Positions 16,484 to 23,888 of a stretch of DNA of 41,870 bases are shown piece by piece. Below the pieces are notes generated by a model that saw only the letters and a program-made list of their open reading frames with translations, had not been told where the DNA came from and made no database searches. Position 1 is the stretch's first letter. Every line of letters begins with the position of its first letter. This DNA is from Treponema sp. (GTDB taxonomy: Bacteria; Spirochaetota; Spirochaetia; Treponematales; Breznakiellaceae). Both the position numbers and the translations under genes were made by a program. The stretch is from positions 12,076 through 53,945 of the forward strand of contig WQSW01000013.1 of assembly GCA_009787695.1 (NCBI GenBank). The letters are read 5' to 3'.

Positions 16484-17782
16484 TTACTGTTCGCTCTGTT
16501 TCCAAACAGCAAACACATTGAACCACTTGTTGTCATACTTTATATGAAACATCTCGCCGAAACTGCCGATAACCGCCATAACGCTTTCAAGTCCGATCCC
16601 GCAAGCAATGTTTAATCCGTTATCTTTTGTGCTGATAAACTTTTCTCCGTCCAGAACAACCTCTCCGTTATATGTATTACGCAGCATAATTGTAAGCTGT
16701 TCCCCTTGCGGTTTTACGACAAGTTTTATTTGCCGTTCGTTTTCAATTTTAAGACAGGCTTCCACAGCATTTTCCAATAAGTTTCCAAGTACAATACACA
16801 TCTCATAATTCATCACTTTAAAATCAGGGGGTATATTAATTAAAACATTAAAATCTATATTTAATTCTCTGCACTTTCTTGCGTAATCTGCAATAAGAGA
16901 ATTAATTACAGGGTTATCGCAAAAATTAAGAAGTTCATTTTCTTCTAACTTGTTTTGTAACCCTATTAAATATTCATTGCTTTTTTCAGTTTCACCCCTG
17001 CGAAGCATATCAAGCGCGGTGTTAAGATGAAATTTATAATCATGCCTCATAATTTTTAAGACATCATACTGTTCATTCATTTTTCTGTAATGTTCTCTTC
17101 CTGTAGAAATAATATCACGCGCAAAATCGGCTTCATACTTTTGTTTCATTCTTTCGTGAGTGTTGATGATAGCAAAAAGCAAAATAAAAAAGCTCCAAAT
17201 AACAAAAGACATAATTACTAATGCCATTGTCAAATTAGATTGAAATAAAGGAGGTATAAATTCTAAAATAAGCCATGAAGCGGCTGCACTTAACAAATAT
17301 ATTATCCACTCCTTTTCATGTCCGTAAGCAAACACTTTTTTAAAAAGTTTTCTCCCTAATTTTAATACAAGTAATAAATAAATAAAATATAAAATAAATG
17401 TTATTATAATAAGCATTAAATAAGTTATATGTTCTCCGTACGGAATAAAAAAGTCTGAGAGTGTAATTCCCAGTAAGCGTAAAAAAGAAATTATTGTCAT
17501 TAACATAAAAAAGGCGAACATTCTTTGAAACAGCAATTCCTTAAAAAGTAAAATAACCAGCGGAAGGTATAAAAAAGATTGAAATATTTTGATTTTGTCA
17601 TTTAATTCAAAATATCCGTTTAAAATTAATGAAATATTTAATATTCCGCTGGCTAAAGTTATAATTGCAAAACTATTTATTACAAAAAAAAATGATTTTT
17701 TATAGGTCAGACAAAGCATCAAAACGAAAACACTTGTAAATACAGAAAAGAACGGAACAATAATTAATGCTATTTCTTTCAT
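16484..17782 (-). CDS. Sensor histidine kinase, AgrC-like (multi-TM plus GHKL ATPase)
   Basis: This 432-residue protein has about seven hydrophobic segments in its first 215 residues, followed by a cytoplasmic kinase. The phospho-acceptor motif MRHDYKFHL (His near 244) is the type found in AgrC/HPK10 kinases. The ATPase shows an N-box GNLLENAVEAC (near 330) and a G-box GIGLESV near 400, typical of the GHKL HATPase domain. Kinases of this class pair with LytTR regulators, and the regulator gene directly upstream overlaps it by four bases. There is no AgrD-like peptide gene nearby, so peptide sensing need not apply. The separate Cache-like membrane protein encoded next may supply the ligand-binding function. 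Confidence 0.88.
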   Translation of the reverse strand: MKEIALIIVPFFSVFTSVFVLMLCLTYKKSFFFVINSFAIITLASGILNISLILNGYFELNDKIKIFQSFLYLPLVILLFKELLFQRMFAFFMLMTIISFLRLLGITLSDFFIPYGEHITYLMLIIITFILYFIYLLLVLKLGRKLFKKVFAYGHEKEWIIYLLSAAASWLILEFIPPLFQSNLTMALVIMSFVIWSFFILLFAIINTHERMKQKYEADFARDIISTGREHYRKMNEQYDVLKIMRHDYKFHLNTALDMLRRGETEKSNEYLIGLQNKLEENELLNFCDNPVINSLIADYARKCRELNIDFNVLINIPPDFKVMNYEMCIVLGNLLENAVEACLKIENERQIKLVVKPQGEQLTIMLRNTYNGEVVLDGEKFISTKDNGLNIACGIGLESVMAVIGSFGEMFHIKYDNKWFNVFAVWKQSEQ

Positions 17783-18489
17783 TGCATATCCTTTTCCATT
17801 ACCCGCATATAATATTGATCGCTGAACTCTTTATAACTTCTTGAGATAGGCACTTTTCTGCCGCATCGTAAAATTATTTCTTTGCCGCGAATTTGTGTAA
17901 CAGCGTCAATATTAACCACATAAGACCTGTGGCATTGAGCGAAACGTCCGTCTGATGTTAACTGCGGCAAAATATCACCTAATGAAGCGAATATTACAAT
18001 TTCACTTCCGTCCAATAAACGAAAATAAACATTTTTATTTATTACTTCTACAAAAGAAATTTCATAAAAATAAACAAACCTTGTTAAATTTCTGGTTTCA
18101 ATTTTAATTCCTGCATTATCTTCGATTGGAGAAGTATTTTTAATTTCATTTAACAACCGTACAACATCTTTTGTATTAATAGGTTTTAATAAATAGAAGT
18201 AAGCTTTTACCTGATACGATTCAACTCCGTAATCTTTAGAAGTAGTAAGAAAAACAATTTTTCCGCCAAAACCTTCTGCACGCATTTTTCTTGCAAGCTC
18301 GATCCCGTTCATTTCCGGCATAATAATATCCAGAAAACAAACATCAATTTTTACATTTGTTTTTATATATTTAAGAACATCTTGAGGCTTAAAAAAATAC
18401 ATAACATTAGCTTCAAGGTCTGCTTCTTTTACAGCATTTTGCAGCTTAAGGGCTTCATCGCGAATATCATCGCAAATGAGAATATTCAT
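17779..18489 (-). CDS. LytTR-family response regulator
   Basis: This 236-residue protein has a receiver domain (about 1-120) with acidic residues D7-D8 and the phospho-acceptor Asp54 in CFLDIIMPEMNG. A LytTR DNA-binding domain follows (about 137-232), marked by IETRNLTRFVYFYEISFVEV and by RFAQCHRSYVVNIDAV. LytTR proteins bind pairs of short direct repeats about 21 bp apart and usually activate transcription. Such repeat pairs occur at 18560-18600 and 19172-19213, ahead of the two neighbouring surface-protein genes. The 158-base divergent region to the next + strand gene therefore probably serves both directions, so autoregulation is possible. It is translationally coupled to the kinase gene. 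Confidence 0.92.
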   Translation of the reverse strand: MNILICDDIRDEALKLQNAVKEADLEANVMYFFKPQDVLKYIKTNVKIDVCFLDIIMPEMNGIELARKMRAEGFGGKIVFLTTSKDYGVESYQVKAYFYLLKPINTKDVVRLLNEIKNTSPIEDNAGIKIETRNLTRFVYFYEISFVEVINKNVYFRLLDGSEIVIFASLGDILPQLTSDGRFAQCHRSYVVNIDAVTQIRGKEIILRCGRKVPISRSYKEFSDQYYMRVMEKDMQ

Positions 18490-18538
18490 GACTGTTATTT
18501 TATCATATTATTTAAAAATATGCCGCTTCTTTCTGAAA

Positions 18539-18600
18539 CTTATGTGTTTTATCCGCAAATTCAAGTGCATTTTACGCCGTTTCAAGTGTATTTTGCTCTG
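18539..18600 (+). promoter_or_regulatory. Direct repeats with 21-bp spacing: candidate LytTR operator of the outer-membrane protein gene
   Basis: TTCAAGTGCATTTT starts at 18560 and TTCAAGTGTATTTT at 18581, exactly 21 bp apart, so they face the same side of the helix. A poorer third copy, CTTATGTGTTTTAT, starts at 18539 in the same phase. This spacing is the known geometry of LytTR-family sites, and the regulator gene begins 50 bases to the left. On the other strand the core reads CACTTGAA, loosely like the AgrA half-site CAGTTAAG. A CATAAT -10 candidate lies at 18640-18645, 59 bases after the start of the second repeat. Confidence 0.7.
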
Positions 18601-18647
18601 TTTAATTTAAAAACCGCTTTTATTACTTTCTATCTTTGACATAATTA

Positions 18648-19172
18648 ATGATGCGCTTTTTATTAATTTTAATTTTTTTTATAGGAATGAATATACCATT
18701 ATTTGCTCAGGAAGAAGAAGAAAAGTCTGTTTTGCCGTCTGTACCTGTTAAAAGCGAGGAATTTTGGTTTTGCCCGAGTGCGGAAATTGCATTATACAGC
18801 GAATATAGTTTTTCATACGGAGCAGGCTTTGCAATAGCTTTCGGGAAAAAAACATCTTTCGGGCTGAAAGGAATTTTCTTTTTTGACGAAGCGAATGTAC
18901 TTGATGTATTGGAATTACATATTCTTTTACGTTTGTATCTTTTTAAAGGAACTTCTAACAATGGTCCGTTTTTTCAGTTAACAGGAGGGCCTGCGATTTT
19001 CTTTCCCAGAGAATTTGAAATTGTTCTTCCTGCTCAAATCGGTATGTTTTCCGCATGTTTAAGTTTCGGCTGGCGTTTTATTTTGGGAAAAAACTTTTTC
19101 ATTGAGCCTCAGGTTCGAGGCGGTTACCCCTTCTTAGCCGGAGGTTCTGTCTCTGCAGGGCTAAGGTTTTAA
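18648..19172 (+). CDS. Small outer-membrane beta-barrel-like protein
   Basis: This 174-residue protein starts with a signal peptide (MMRFLLILIFFIGMNIPLFA, probable cleavage before Q22). The mature part has alternating hydrophobic strands with Gly and aromatic residues, and it ends in SVSAGLRF with a terminal Phe, the usual signal for outer-membrane barrel insertion. I do not recognise a specific family. The start could be ATG 18648 or the adjacent ATG 18651. There is no Shine-Dalgarno sequence, and a CATAAT at 18640-18645 would start transcription at about 18651, giving a leaderless mRNA. The 21-bp repeats upstream suggest control by the adjacent LytTR regulator. Its stop touches the second repeat pair. 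Confidence 0.75.
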   Translation: MMRFLLILIFFIGMNIPLFAQEEEEKSVLPSVPVKSEEFWFCPSAEIALYSEYSFSYGAGFAIAFGKKTSFGLKGIFFFDEANVLDVLELHILLRLYLFKGTSNNGPFFQLTGGPAIFFPREFEIVLPAQIGMFSACLSFGWRFILGKNFFIEPQVRGGYPFLAGGSVSAGLRF

Positions 19173-19213
19173 TCACTTGTCTTTTGCGCCGTTTCATGTG
19201 CATTCTGCTCCAT
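19172..19213 (+). promoter_or_regulatory. Second 21-bp direct-repeat pair: candidate LytTR operator of the lipoprotein gene
   Basis: ATCACTTGTCTTTT starts at 19172 and TTCATGTGCATTCT at 19193, again 21 bp apart. Stretches around it match the first operator: GCGCCGTTTCA against ACGCCGTTTCA between the half-sites, and CTTTTATTA 35-36 bases after each second half-site. A TACAAT -10 candidate at 19252-19257 lies 59 bases from the start of the second repeat, the same distance as CATAAT in the first operator. The resemblance suggests both genes answer to the same regulator. Confidence 0.7.
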
Positions 19214-19301
19214 TTTGCGGAAATTCACTTTTATTAACTTATTTTCCTTAATACAATAAAACTACAATTAAAATCACGCAAGAAAGAGGCAAAAACCAGA
19301 A

Positions 19302-22300
19302 ATGAAACGATTTTACATCGTTCAAATTCTTTTTTCTCTGTTCATTTTTTCTTGCGCTAACCCCCTGATCACCCATATTGCCGAACCAAAAACTGTTTCT
19401 TTTGAAACAAACGGCGGCAGTAAGATTGATGATCAAATTATCTACCTTAATTATCCGATCCAGCGTCCCGGCGATCCTTCAAAAACTGACTTTAATTTTG
19501 ATAATTGGTACATTGATAATTCTACATTTGAACAATTGTGGAACTTTAGCTCAATACCTAAGACCGATATTACGTTATACGCAAACTGGATACCTTTAGA
19601 AACAGATATTGACAACGATACTACAGGCAGCGGCACTCAAGACGATCCTTTCTTAATTTGGAATGCAGATGATCTTCGCGCTATAGGACGCGGTATGTAT
19701 CTTGATTTGGACCGGCCGCTTGACGCTCATTATAAATTGATGGCTGATATTGAGCTTCCTGTACCGTCTGCACAAATGAGTAACTGGACAAAAATTGAAG
19801 GGGTATTTACAGGCGGCTTTGACGGTAATGGGCATATTATCAAAAATATGACGATTAACGTTCCAACTGATATACAGGCAAATCAAGGAATGTTTGATAT
19901 TATTGCAGATAGCGGCTATGTAAAAAATCTCGGACTTGCCGATGTAAGAATCTCAGGTCATAGCGCGCCGGAACTTGACAGCGGGATTGGCGGTATTGCG
20001 GGAAATATCGCAGGAAGCAACGCTTCAATTTCTAATTGTTTTGTAACAGGTGAAATTACCGTTTTTGCTTCTGTAGAAAGTATTTGGACGATTACAGGCG
20101 GAATAGCGGGATCGATAACGGAAGGAGCGAAGGTTTCAAATTGTTACACTAATGTTGTCATAAAAGGCGGGTTTGCAAGTAACGGATATTACGGTAGTTT
20201 TATAGGCGGCATAGCCGGTTTTAACGACGGTATAATTGAAAACTGTTATGCGAAAGGAAGCGTAATCGGTTTCTACCTTATCGGCGGAATTGCAGGGGCT
20301 GTAAATGATACAGGCATAATTACCAATTGTATCGCATTAAACAGCAGTGTAAGGTTAACGGTTACGCAGCCCACCCAATTAGGGCGTATAACAGGAGATA
20401 ACTTCGGCGCTCTTAACGGTAACTTTGCATTTAACAACATGGAAATAATGCGTGCCTCATCAATTAAAACCGGCATCGGAAACGCGGAAAATCATATAGA
20501 CGGGCTTGGCGTGTCAGCGGAAAATATTAAAACGCAATCGCAGTGGTTAGGTGCAAATTTCACCTTCGCCGGCAGCGAAGAATCTCCTTGGGTGTGGGAA
20601 TACGGTAAAATGCCGCGCTTGTGGTTTGAGGAAACGGGATCGAATTGGTCATCGCATTTAATTGACCCTGTCCCCTCTGTTTTTGTAAGCAAAGACGGCG
20701 GCGCAGATGAACAATATTTTAACCTGTCATCAGCGTTAGACGCAATTACTGCGGCGGGAGATTATATTGTAACGATAAGCGAAGATCAAATGATTTCAAA
20801 TAGAACATTTGCCATTGCTGATACTAATATTACTTTTATCAGTTCAGGCGCAGAACGAAAGATCCAATACAGTGGTTCTGCCTCTTCGTCAATGTTTACA
20901 TTAAATACTGCCAATACATCACTCACCCTTTCTAATAATATCACTTTAAACGGTATTGAAAGCTCAGGAACGGCAGCCCTTATCAGTATTACAAACGGCA
21001 CTTTTAGAATGCAAAGCGGTTCAAAAATTACAGGGCTTAACTCAATGAGCGCGGGGGGAGCTGTTAACATAAGCGGGACAAATGCGCGATTTAATATGGA
21101 AGGCGGAGAAATCAGCGGAAATAATACAAACGCTGCCGCAACCAGTACTGATGTAAACGGAGGCGTTACACTGCGGACAGGTTTCTTTAACATGAGCGGC
21201 GGAAAGATAACGGGAAACACTCATCAAGGTTCAAACAATGCGGATGTTTACATTGCTTCTACTGCTGTCGGTGCATTTACTCTTTCAGGAAATGCACAAA
21301 TCGGCACTCTTAAATTAAACGCAACATCGGCTTCCGCTTTAGCTTTTGTAAACATTTGTTCAACTTTTACAGGCAGCGTATCAAAAGTCAATCTAAGAGG
21401 AAATACCAGTACCGGAAATGATAACGGCTTTGAACTTATCATGACATGGTGGAATGATAAGGCAATACTGACAGGAGCGCAAGGATATTCTGTTACTGGT
21501 ACAGATGCGAACAGATTTACACTGGGGCTCTTTTTATCTAACGCAACAAGCAATAATACAGCGTCAATTATGCCGGTATTCGCAATCGGCAATTCAGGCG
21601 CGGATACAGGGAAATTAATATTGACAGATAACGCGCCTGTCATTCTAAACAATATTACAACAGGCGAAAAAGTGCGTTATCTGACATTCTATAATGCGAT
21701 TAATGCGGCAAGAACAGAAGGAACGGATTATTTAATAACGCTTAACATGGATCAGACAATGAGAAATCAGCCGTTAACTGCCGCTAATGTAAACATAACG
21801 CTTACCGGTGCAGGCGCAGAACGTACCATTCAATACAACGGAACTGAGAATCAAACATTATTTACGTTAAACGCAAACAACACAAGCCTTACGCTGGATC
21901 AAAATATAACATTAAAAGGTATCAATAACAGTTCGGCAAATCTTATCAATGTTGCTAACGGAAAACTTATCATGCGCGAAGGTTCAAAAATTACAGGTCA
22001 CTCCACTACAAATGCAAGCGGAGCTGTTAATATTTCAGGAACAAATGCTTATTTTGTCATGGAAGGCGGCGAAATAAGAGGAAACAATTCGTCTACCGCC
22101 GCAACCAGTATAAACGCAAACGGAGGAGTAACACTCGGCTCAAGCGGTTTCTTTACGATGAGCGGCGGTATTATAATGGATAACACGCATGGAACAGCGG
22201 CAGCGGATATTTACATTTCAAATAACAGGGTTGACAGTTTCACTCTGTCAGGTAATGCGCAAATAGGAACACTAAAGTTAAACGCTACCGGTCTTAGTAT

Positions 22301-22586
22301 AGGAGTTTCCAATTCTTCAAGCATAGCAGTCGGATCGGGCTTCACAGGAAGCGTTACATCACTCAATCTTGTTAGCAGTAATTCTTCTGATATAAATACG
22401 GTCATCGGTTATTGGAAGGACAGACCTATATTGACAAGCGCGGCAGGACACACACTTACTTCCGCAGATATTGGAAAAATACAATTTAAAAACTTCTTTG
22501 CAGTTAATTACGAAAACACTCAGTCAATTAATTTATCGCATGAATTAATCCTTGAAGCGCCTAATGCTGTGTTAAGGCAAAAGTAA
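19302..22586 (+). CDS. Large surface lipoprotein with InlB-like, GLUG and beta-helix-type repeats
   Basis: This 1094-residue protein begins with a lipoprotein signal peptide; the lipobox FIFS-C puts the lipidated Cys at residue 18. Residues about 31-95 (VSFETNGGS ... ITLYANW) form a Listeria/Bacteroides InlB-type repeat. Residues about 225-345 contain four GLUG-like units, each with GGIAG followed by a Cys (for example GGIAGFNDGIIENCY). From about 460 to the end there are two related copies of a roughly 315-residue domain rich in GSKITG, GGEISGNN and SGNAQIGTLKLNA, suggesting parallel beta-helix folding. Such architecture points to an adhesin or surface-binding protein; no catalytic motif is seen. 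GAGG upstream gives a moderate ribosome site. Regulation by the neighbouring LytTR protein is likely. Confidence 0.85.
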   Translation: MKRFYIVQILFSLFIFSCANPLITHIAEPKTVSFETNGGSKIDDQIIYLNYPIQRPGDPSKTDFNFDNWYIDNSTFEQLWNFSSIPKTDITLYANWIPLETDIDNDTTGSGTQDDPFLIWNADDLRAIGRGMYLDLDRPLDAHYKLMADIELPVPSAQMSNWTKIEGVFTGGFDGNGHIIKNMTINVPTDIQANQGMFDIIADSGYVKNLGLADVRISGHSAPELDSGIGGIAGNIAGSNASISNCFVTGEITVFASVESIWTITGGIAGSITEGAKVSNCYTNVVIKGGFASNGYYGSFIGGIAGFNDGIIENCYAKGSVIGFYLIGGIAGAVNDTGIITNCIALNSSVRLTVTQPTQLGRITGDNFGALNGNFAFNNMEIMRASSIKTGIGNAENHIDGLGVSAENIKTQSQWLGANFTFAGSEESPWVWEYGKMPRLWFEETGSNWSSHLIDPVPSVFVSKDGGADEQYFNLSSALDAITAAGDYIVTISEDQMISNRTFAIADTNITFISSGAERKIQYSGSASSSMFTLNTANTSLTLSNNITLNGIESSGTAALISITNGTFRMQSGSKITGLNSMSAGGAVNISGTNARFNMEGGEISGNNTNAAATSTDVNGGVTLRTGFFNMSGGKITGNTHQGSNNADVYIASTAVGAFTLSGNAQIGTLKLNATSASALAFVNICSTFTGSVSKVNLRGNTSTGNDNGFELIMTWWNDKAILTGAQGYSVTGTDANRFTLGLFLSNATSNNTASIMPVFAIGNSGADTGKLILTDNAPVILNNITTGEKVRYLTFYNAINAARTEGTDYLITLNMDQTMRNQPLTAANVNITLTGAGAERTIQYNGTENQTLFTLNANNTSLTLDQNITLKGINNSSANLINVANGKLIMREGSKITGHSTTNASGAVNISGTNAYFVMEGGEIRGNNSSTAATSINANGGVTLGSSGFFTMSGGIIMDNTHGTAAADIYISNNRVDSFTLSGNAQIGTLKLNATGLSIGVSNSSSIAVGSGFTGSVTSLNLVSSNSSDINTVIGYWKDRPILTSAAGHTLTSADIGKIQFKNFFAVNYENTQSINLSHELILEAPNAVLRQK
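20680..22560 (+). repeat. Tandem duplication of a ~950-bp segment inside the lipoprotein gene
   Basis: The protein segments encoded by about 20680-21600 and 21625-22560 align along their length. Shared landmarks in the same order include AERxIQYxG, SLTLxxNITLxGI, GSKITG, AVNISGTNA, GNAQIGTLKLNAT and FTGSV. The DNA copies have diverged, so this is an old duplication of one beta-helix-like domain. The boundaries are approximate. Confidence 0.8.
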
Positions 22587-22635
22587 AATATCCGTATATC
22601 GCATTATGCGCCTTTGTGGTAAAATAAAGGTAAAA

Positions 22636-23529
22636 ATGCAATCAGGTTTAATATTATTAAATAAAAAAACAGGGATCACATCCTTTGATGCGTTACGCGA
22701 TATAAAGCGTGCACTTGGGACAGGGAAAGTCGGGCATACAGGCACGCTTGATAAATTCGCGCAAGGGCTGATGCTTATTCTTACAGGAAAAGCTCTTAAA
22801 TTAAGCAGATGGTTTTCTCATTGTGATAAAAAGTATCAGGGAAGGGTACACTTCGGTATTGAAACTGATACACTCGATCCTGAAGGAGTGCAAATAGCGC
22901 AGGCTGCACTCCCTTCGCGCGAAGAAGTGGAAAAAGTTTTAAATCAATTTAAAGGAAATATAATGCAAGAACCTCCTGTTTATTCTGCAATTCACGTGGA
23001 CGGAAAACGCGCTTCCCGCCTTGCGCGTTCAGGAAACGCTCCGGAAATGAAAAAGCGCCCGGTTACCATTTACAATTTGGAATTAATCACATGGCAGCCT
23101 CCTTTTGCCGATTTTTTTATCCACTGCTCAAGCGGGACATACATTCGCTCTCTTGCAAGAGATATAGCTCTTGCCGCAGGAAGCAGGGCGCATTTATCCG
23201 CGCTTGTAAGAACGCAGATTGCCAATTTTTTTTTGAATGATTGTAAAATAAATCAGGAGGGAAGTGATATTCCTTTAGTAAACTCTATCACAAAAAATAT
23301 TACCGCCTCCTTAGGATTGCCTAGATTCGAGGTAACTGTGCAAGATGCGCAAAAAATCTTTCAAGGCAAACAATTAGAATCTATTTTAGAAAATAAAACA
23401 TTAATAACTAACCCGCTTCCTTCATCTTTACACTTTAAAGATGAAGCGGCTGTTTTTGAAGGAGATAACTTAATTGCCATGATTGAACAAAAAAATAACA
23501 TATGGAAATATAATTGCACGCTTTTGTAG
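22636..23529 (+). CDS. truB: tRNA pseudouridine(55) synthase TruB
   Basis: This 298-residue enzyme converts uridine 55 of tRNA to pseudouridine in the T-loop. The catalytic Asp39 lies in GHTGTLDKFAQG; the common form is GTLDPLATG, so the loop is slightly variant. The N-terminal LILLNKKTGITSFD and the later SCSSGTYIRSLARDIA-type segment (HCSSGTYIRSLARD) are typical. I chose ATG 22636 over the in-frame ATG 22606 because it has AAAGG just upstream and its product begins as the family does. The gene normally follows rbfA; here it follows the inserted surface-protein module, so it may depend on read-through or an unseen promoter. Confidence 0.94.
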   Translation: MQSGLILLNKKTGITSFDALRDIKRALGTGKVGHTGTLDKFAQGLMLILTGKALKLSRWFSHCDKKYQGRVHFGIETDTLDPEGVQIAQAALPSREEVEKVLNQFKGNIMQEPPVYSAIHVDGKRASRLARSGNAPEMKKRPVTIYNLELITWQPPFADFFIHCSSGTYIRSLARDIALAAGSRAHLSALVRTQIANFFLNDCKINQEGSDIPLVNSITKNITASLGLPRFEVTVQDAQKIFQGKQLESILENKTLITNPLPSSLHFKDEAAVFEGDNLIAMIEQKNNIWKYNCTLL

Positions 23530-23618
23530 CCGCGTATTTTACCCCCTCTTGACTATATTCCCGATTTATGCAAGTATCTGCTTATATATATGGGTTATTA
23601 TTTTATAGGAGTTAATTC

Positions 23619-23888
23619 ATGGCTTTAAACAAAGAAAGCGCCGCTGCAATTGTTGCCAAATTCGGCAAAAATGAGAAAGATACAGGCGCTACAGAGGTTC
23701 AGATAGCCCTGCTTACTGAACGAATCAAGGAGCTTACAGAGCACTGCAAGCAATTTAAAAAAGATAAATCCGGTCAAAGAGGGCTTTTGATATTGGTCGG
23801 AAAAAGACGGAGGATGCTGAAATACATTCAACGGACCAACCTGGAAGGATACCGCAAGTTGATCAAAGAGTTGGGACTGCGTAAATAA
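23619..23888 (+). CDS. rpsO: 30S ribosomal protein S15
   Basis: This 89-residue protein has the full normal length of S15 and binds the central domain of 16S rRNA early in 30S assembly. LTERIKELTEHCKQFKKDKSGQRGLLILVGKRRRMLKYI matches the family core only in pieces quoted here: TERIKELTEH, SQRGL-like GQRGL and GKRRRMLKYI. ATAGGAG stands eight bases before the ATG. A TTGACT at 23549-23554 may be a -35 box, but no convincing -10 is found at the right distance. The stop overlaps the pnp start by one base (TAATG), so the two are coupled, as is usual for this pair. Confidence 0.97.
   Translation: MALNKESAAAIVAKFGKNEKDTGATEVQIALLTERIKELTEHCKQFKKDKSGQRGLLILVGKRRRMLKYIQRTNLEGYRKLIKELGLRK

Noticed and set aside
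16484-18489. An Agr-type quorum-sensing locus
   Set aside because: The kinase and regulator are of AgrC/AgrA type, but no AgrB-like protease or AgrD-like peptide gene is present nearby, so peptide quorum sensing is not supported.
20786-21652. Long minus-strand open frames opposite the lipoprotein gene (also around 22211-22405)
   Set aside because: They mirror the repetitive Asn/Gly/Thr-rich coding strand, have no ribosome sites or recognisable domains, and the + strand gene is clearly coding across the whole stretch.
20680-22560. Repeats considered as a CRISPR-like or transposon-derived array
   Set aside because: The similarity is at the protein level in frame across two long domains, with no short identical repeats and no spacers.
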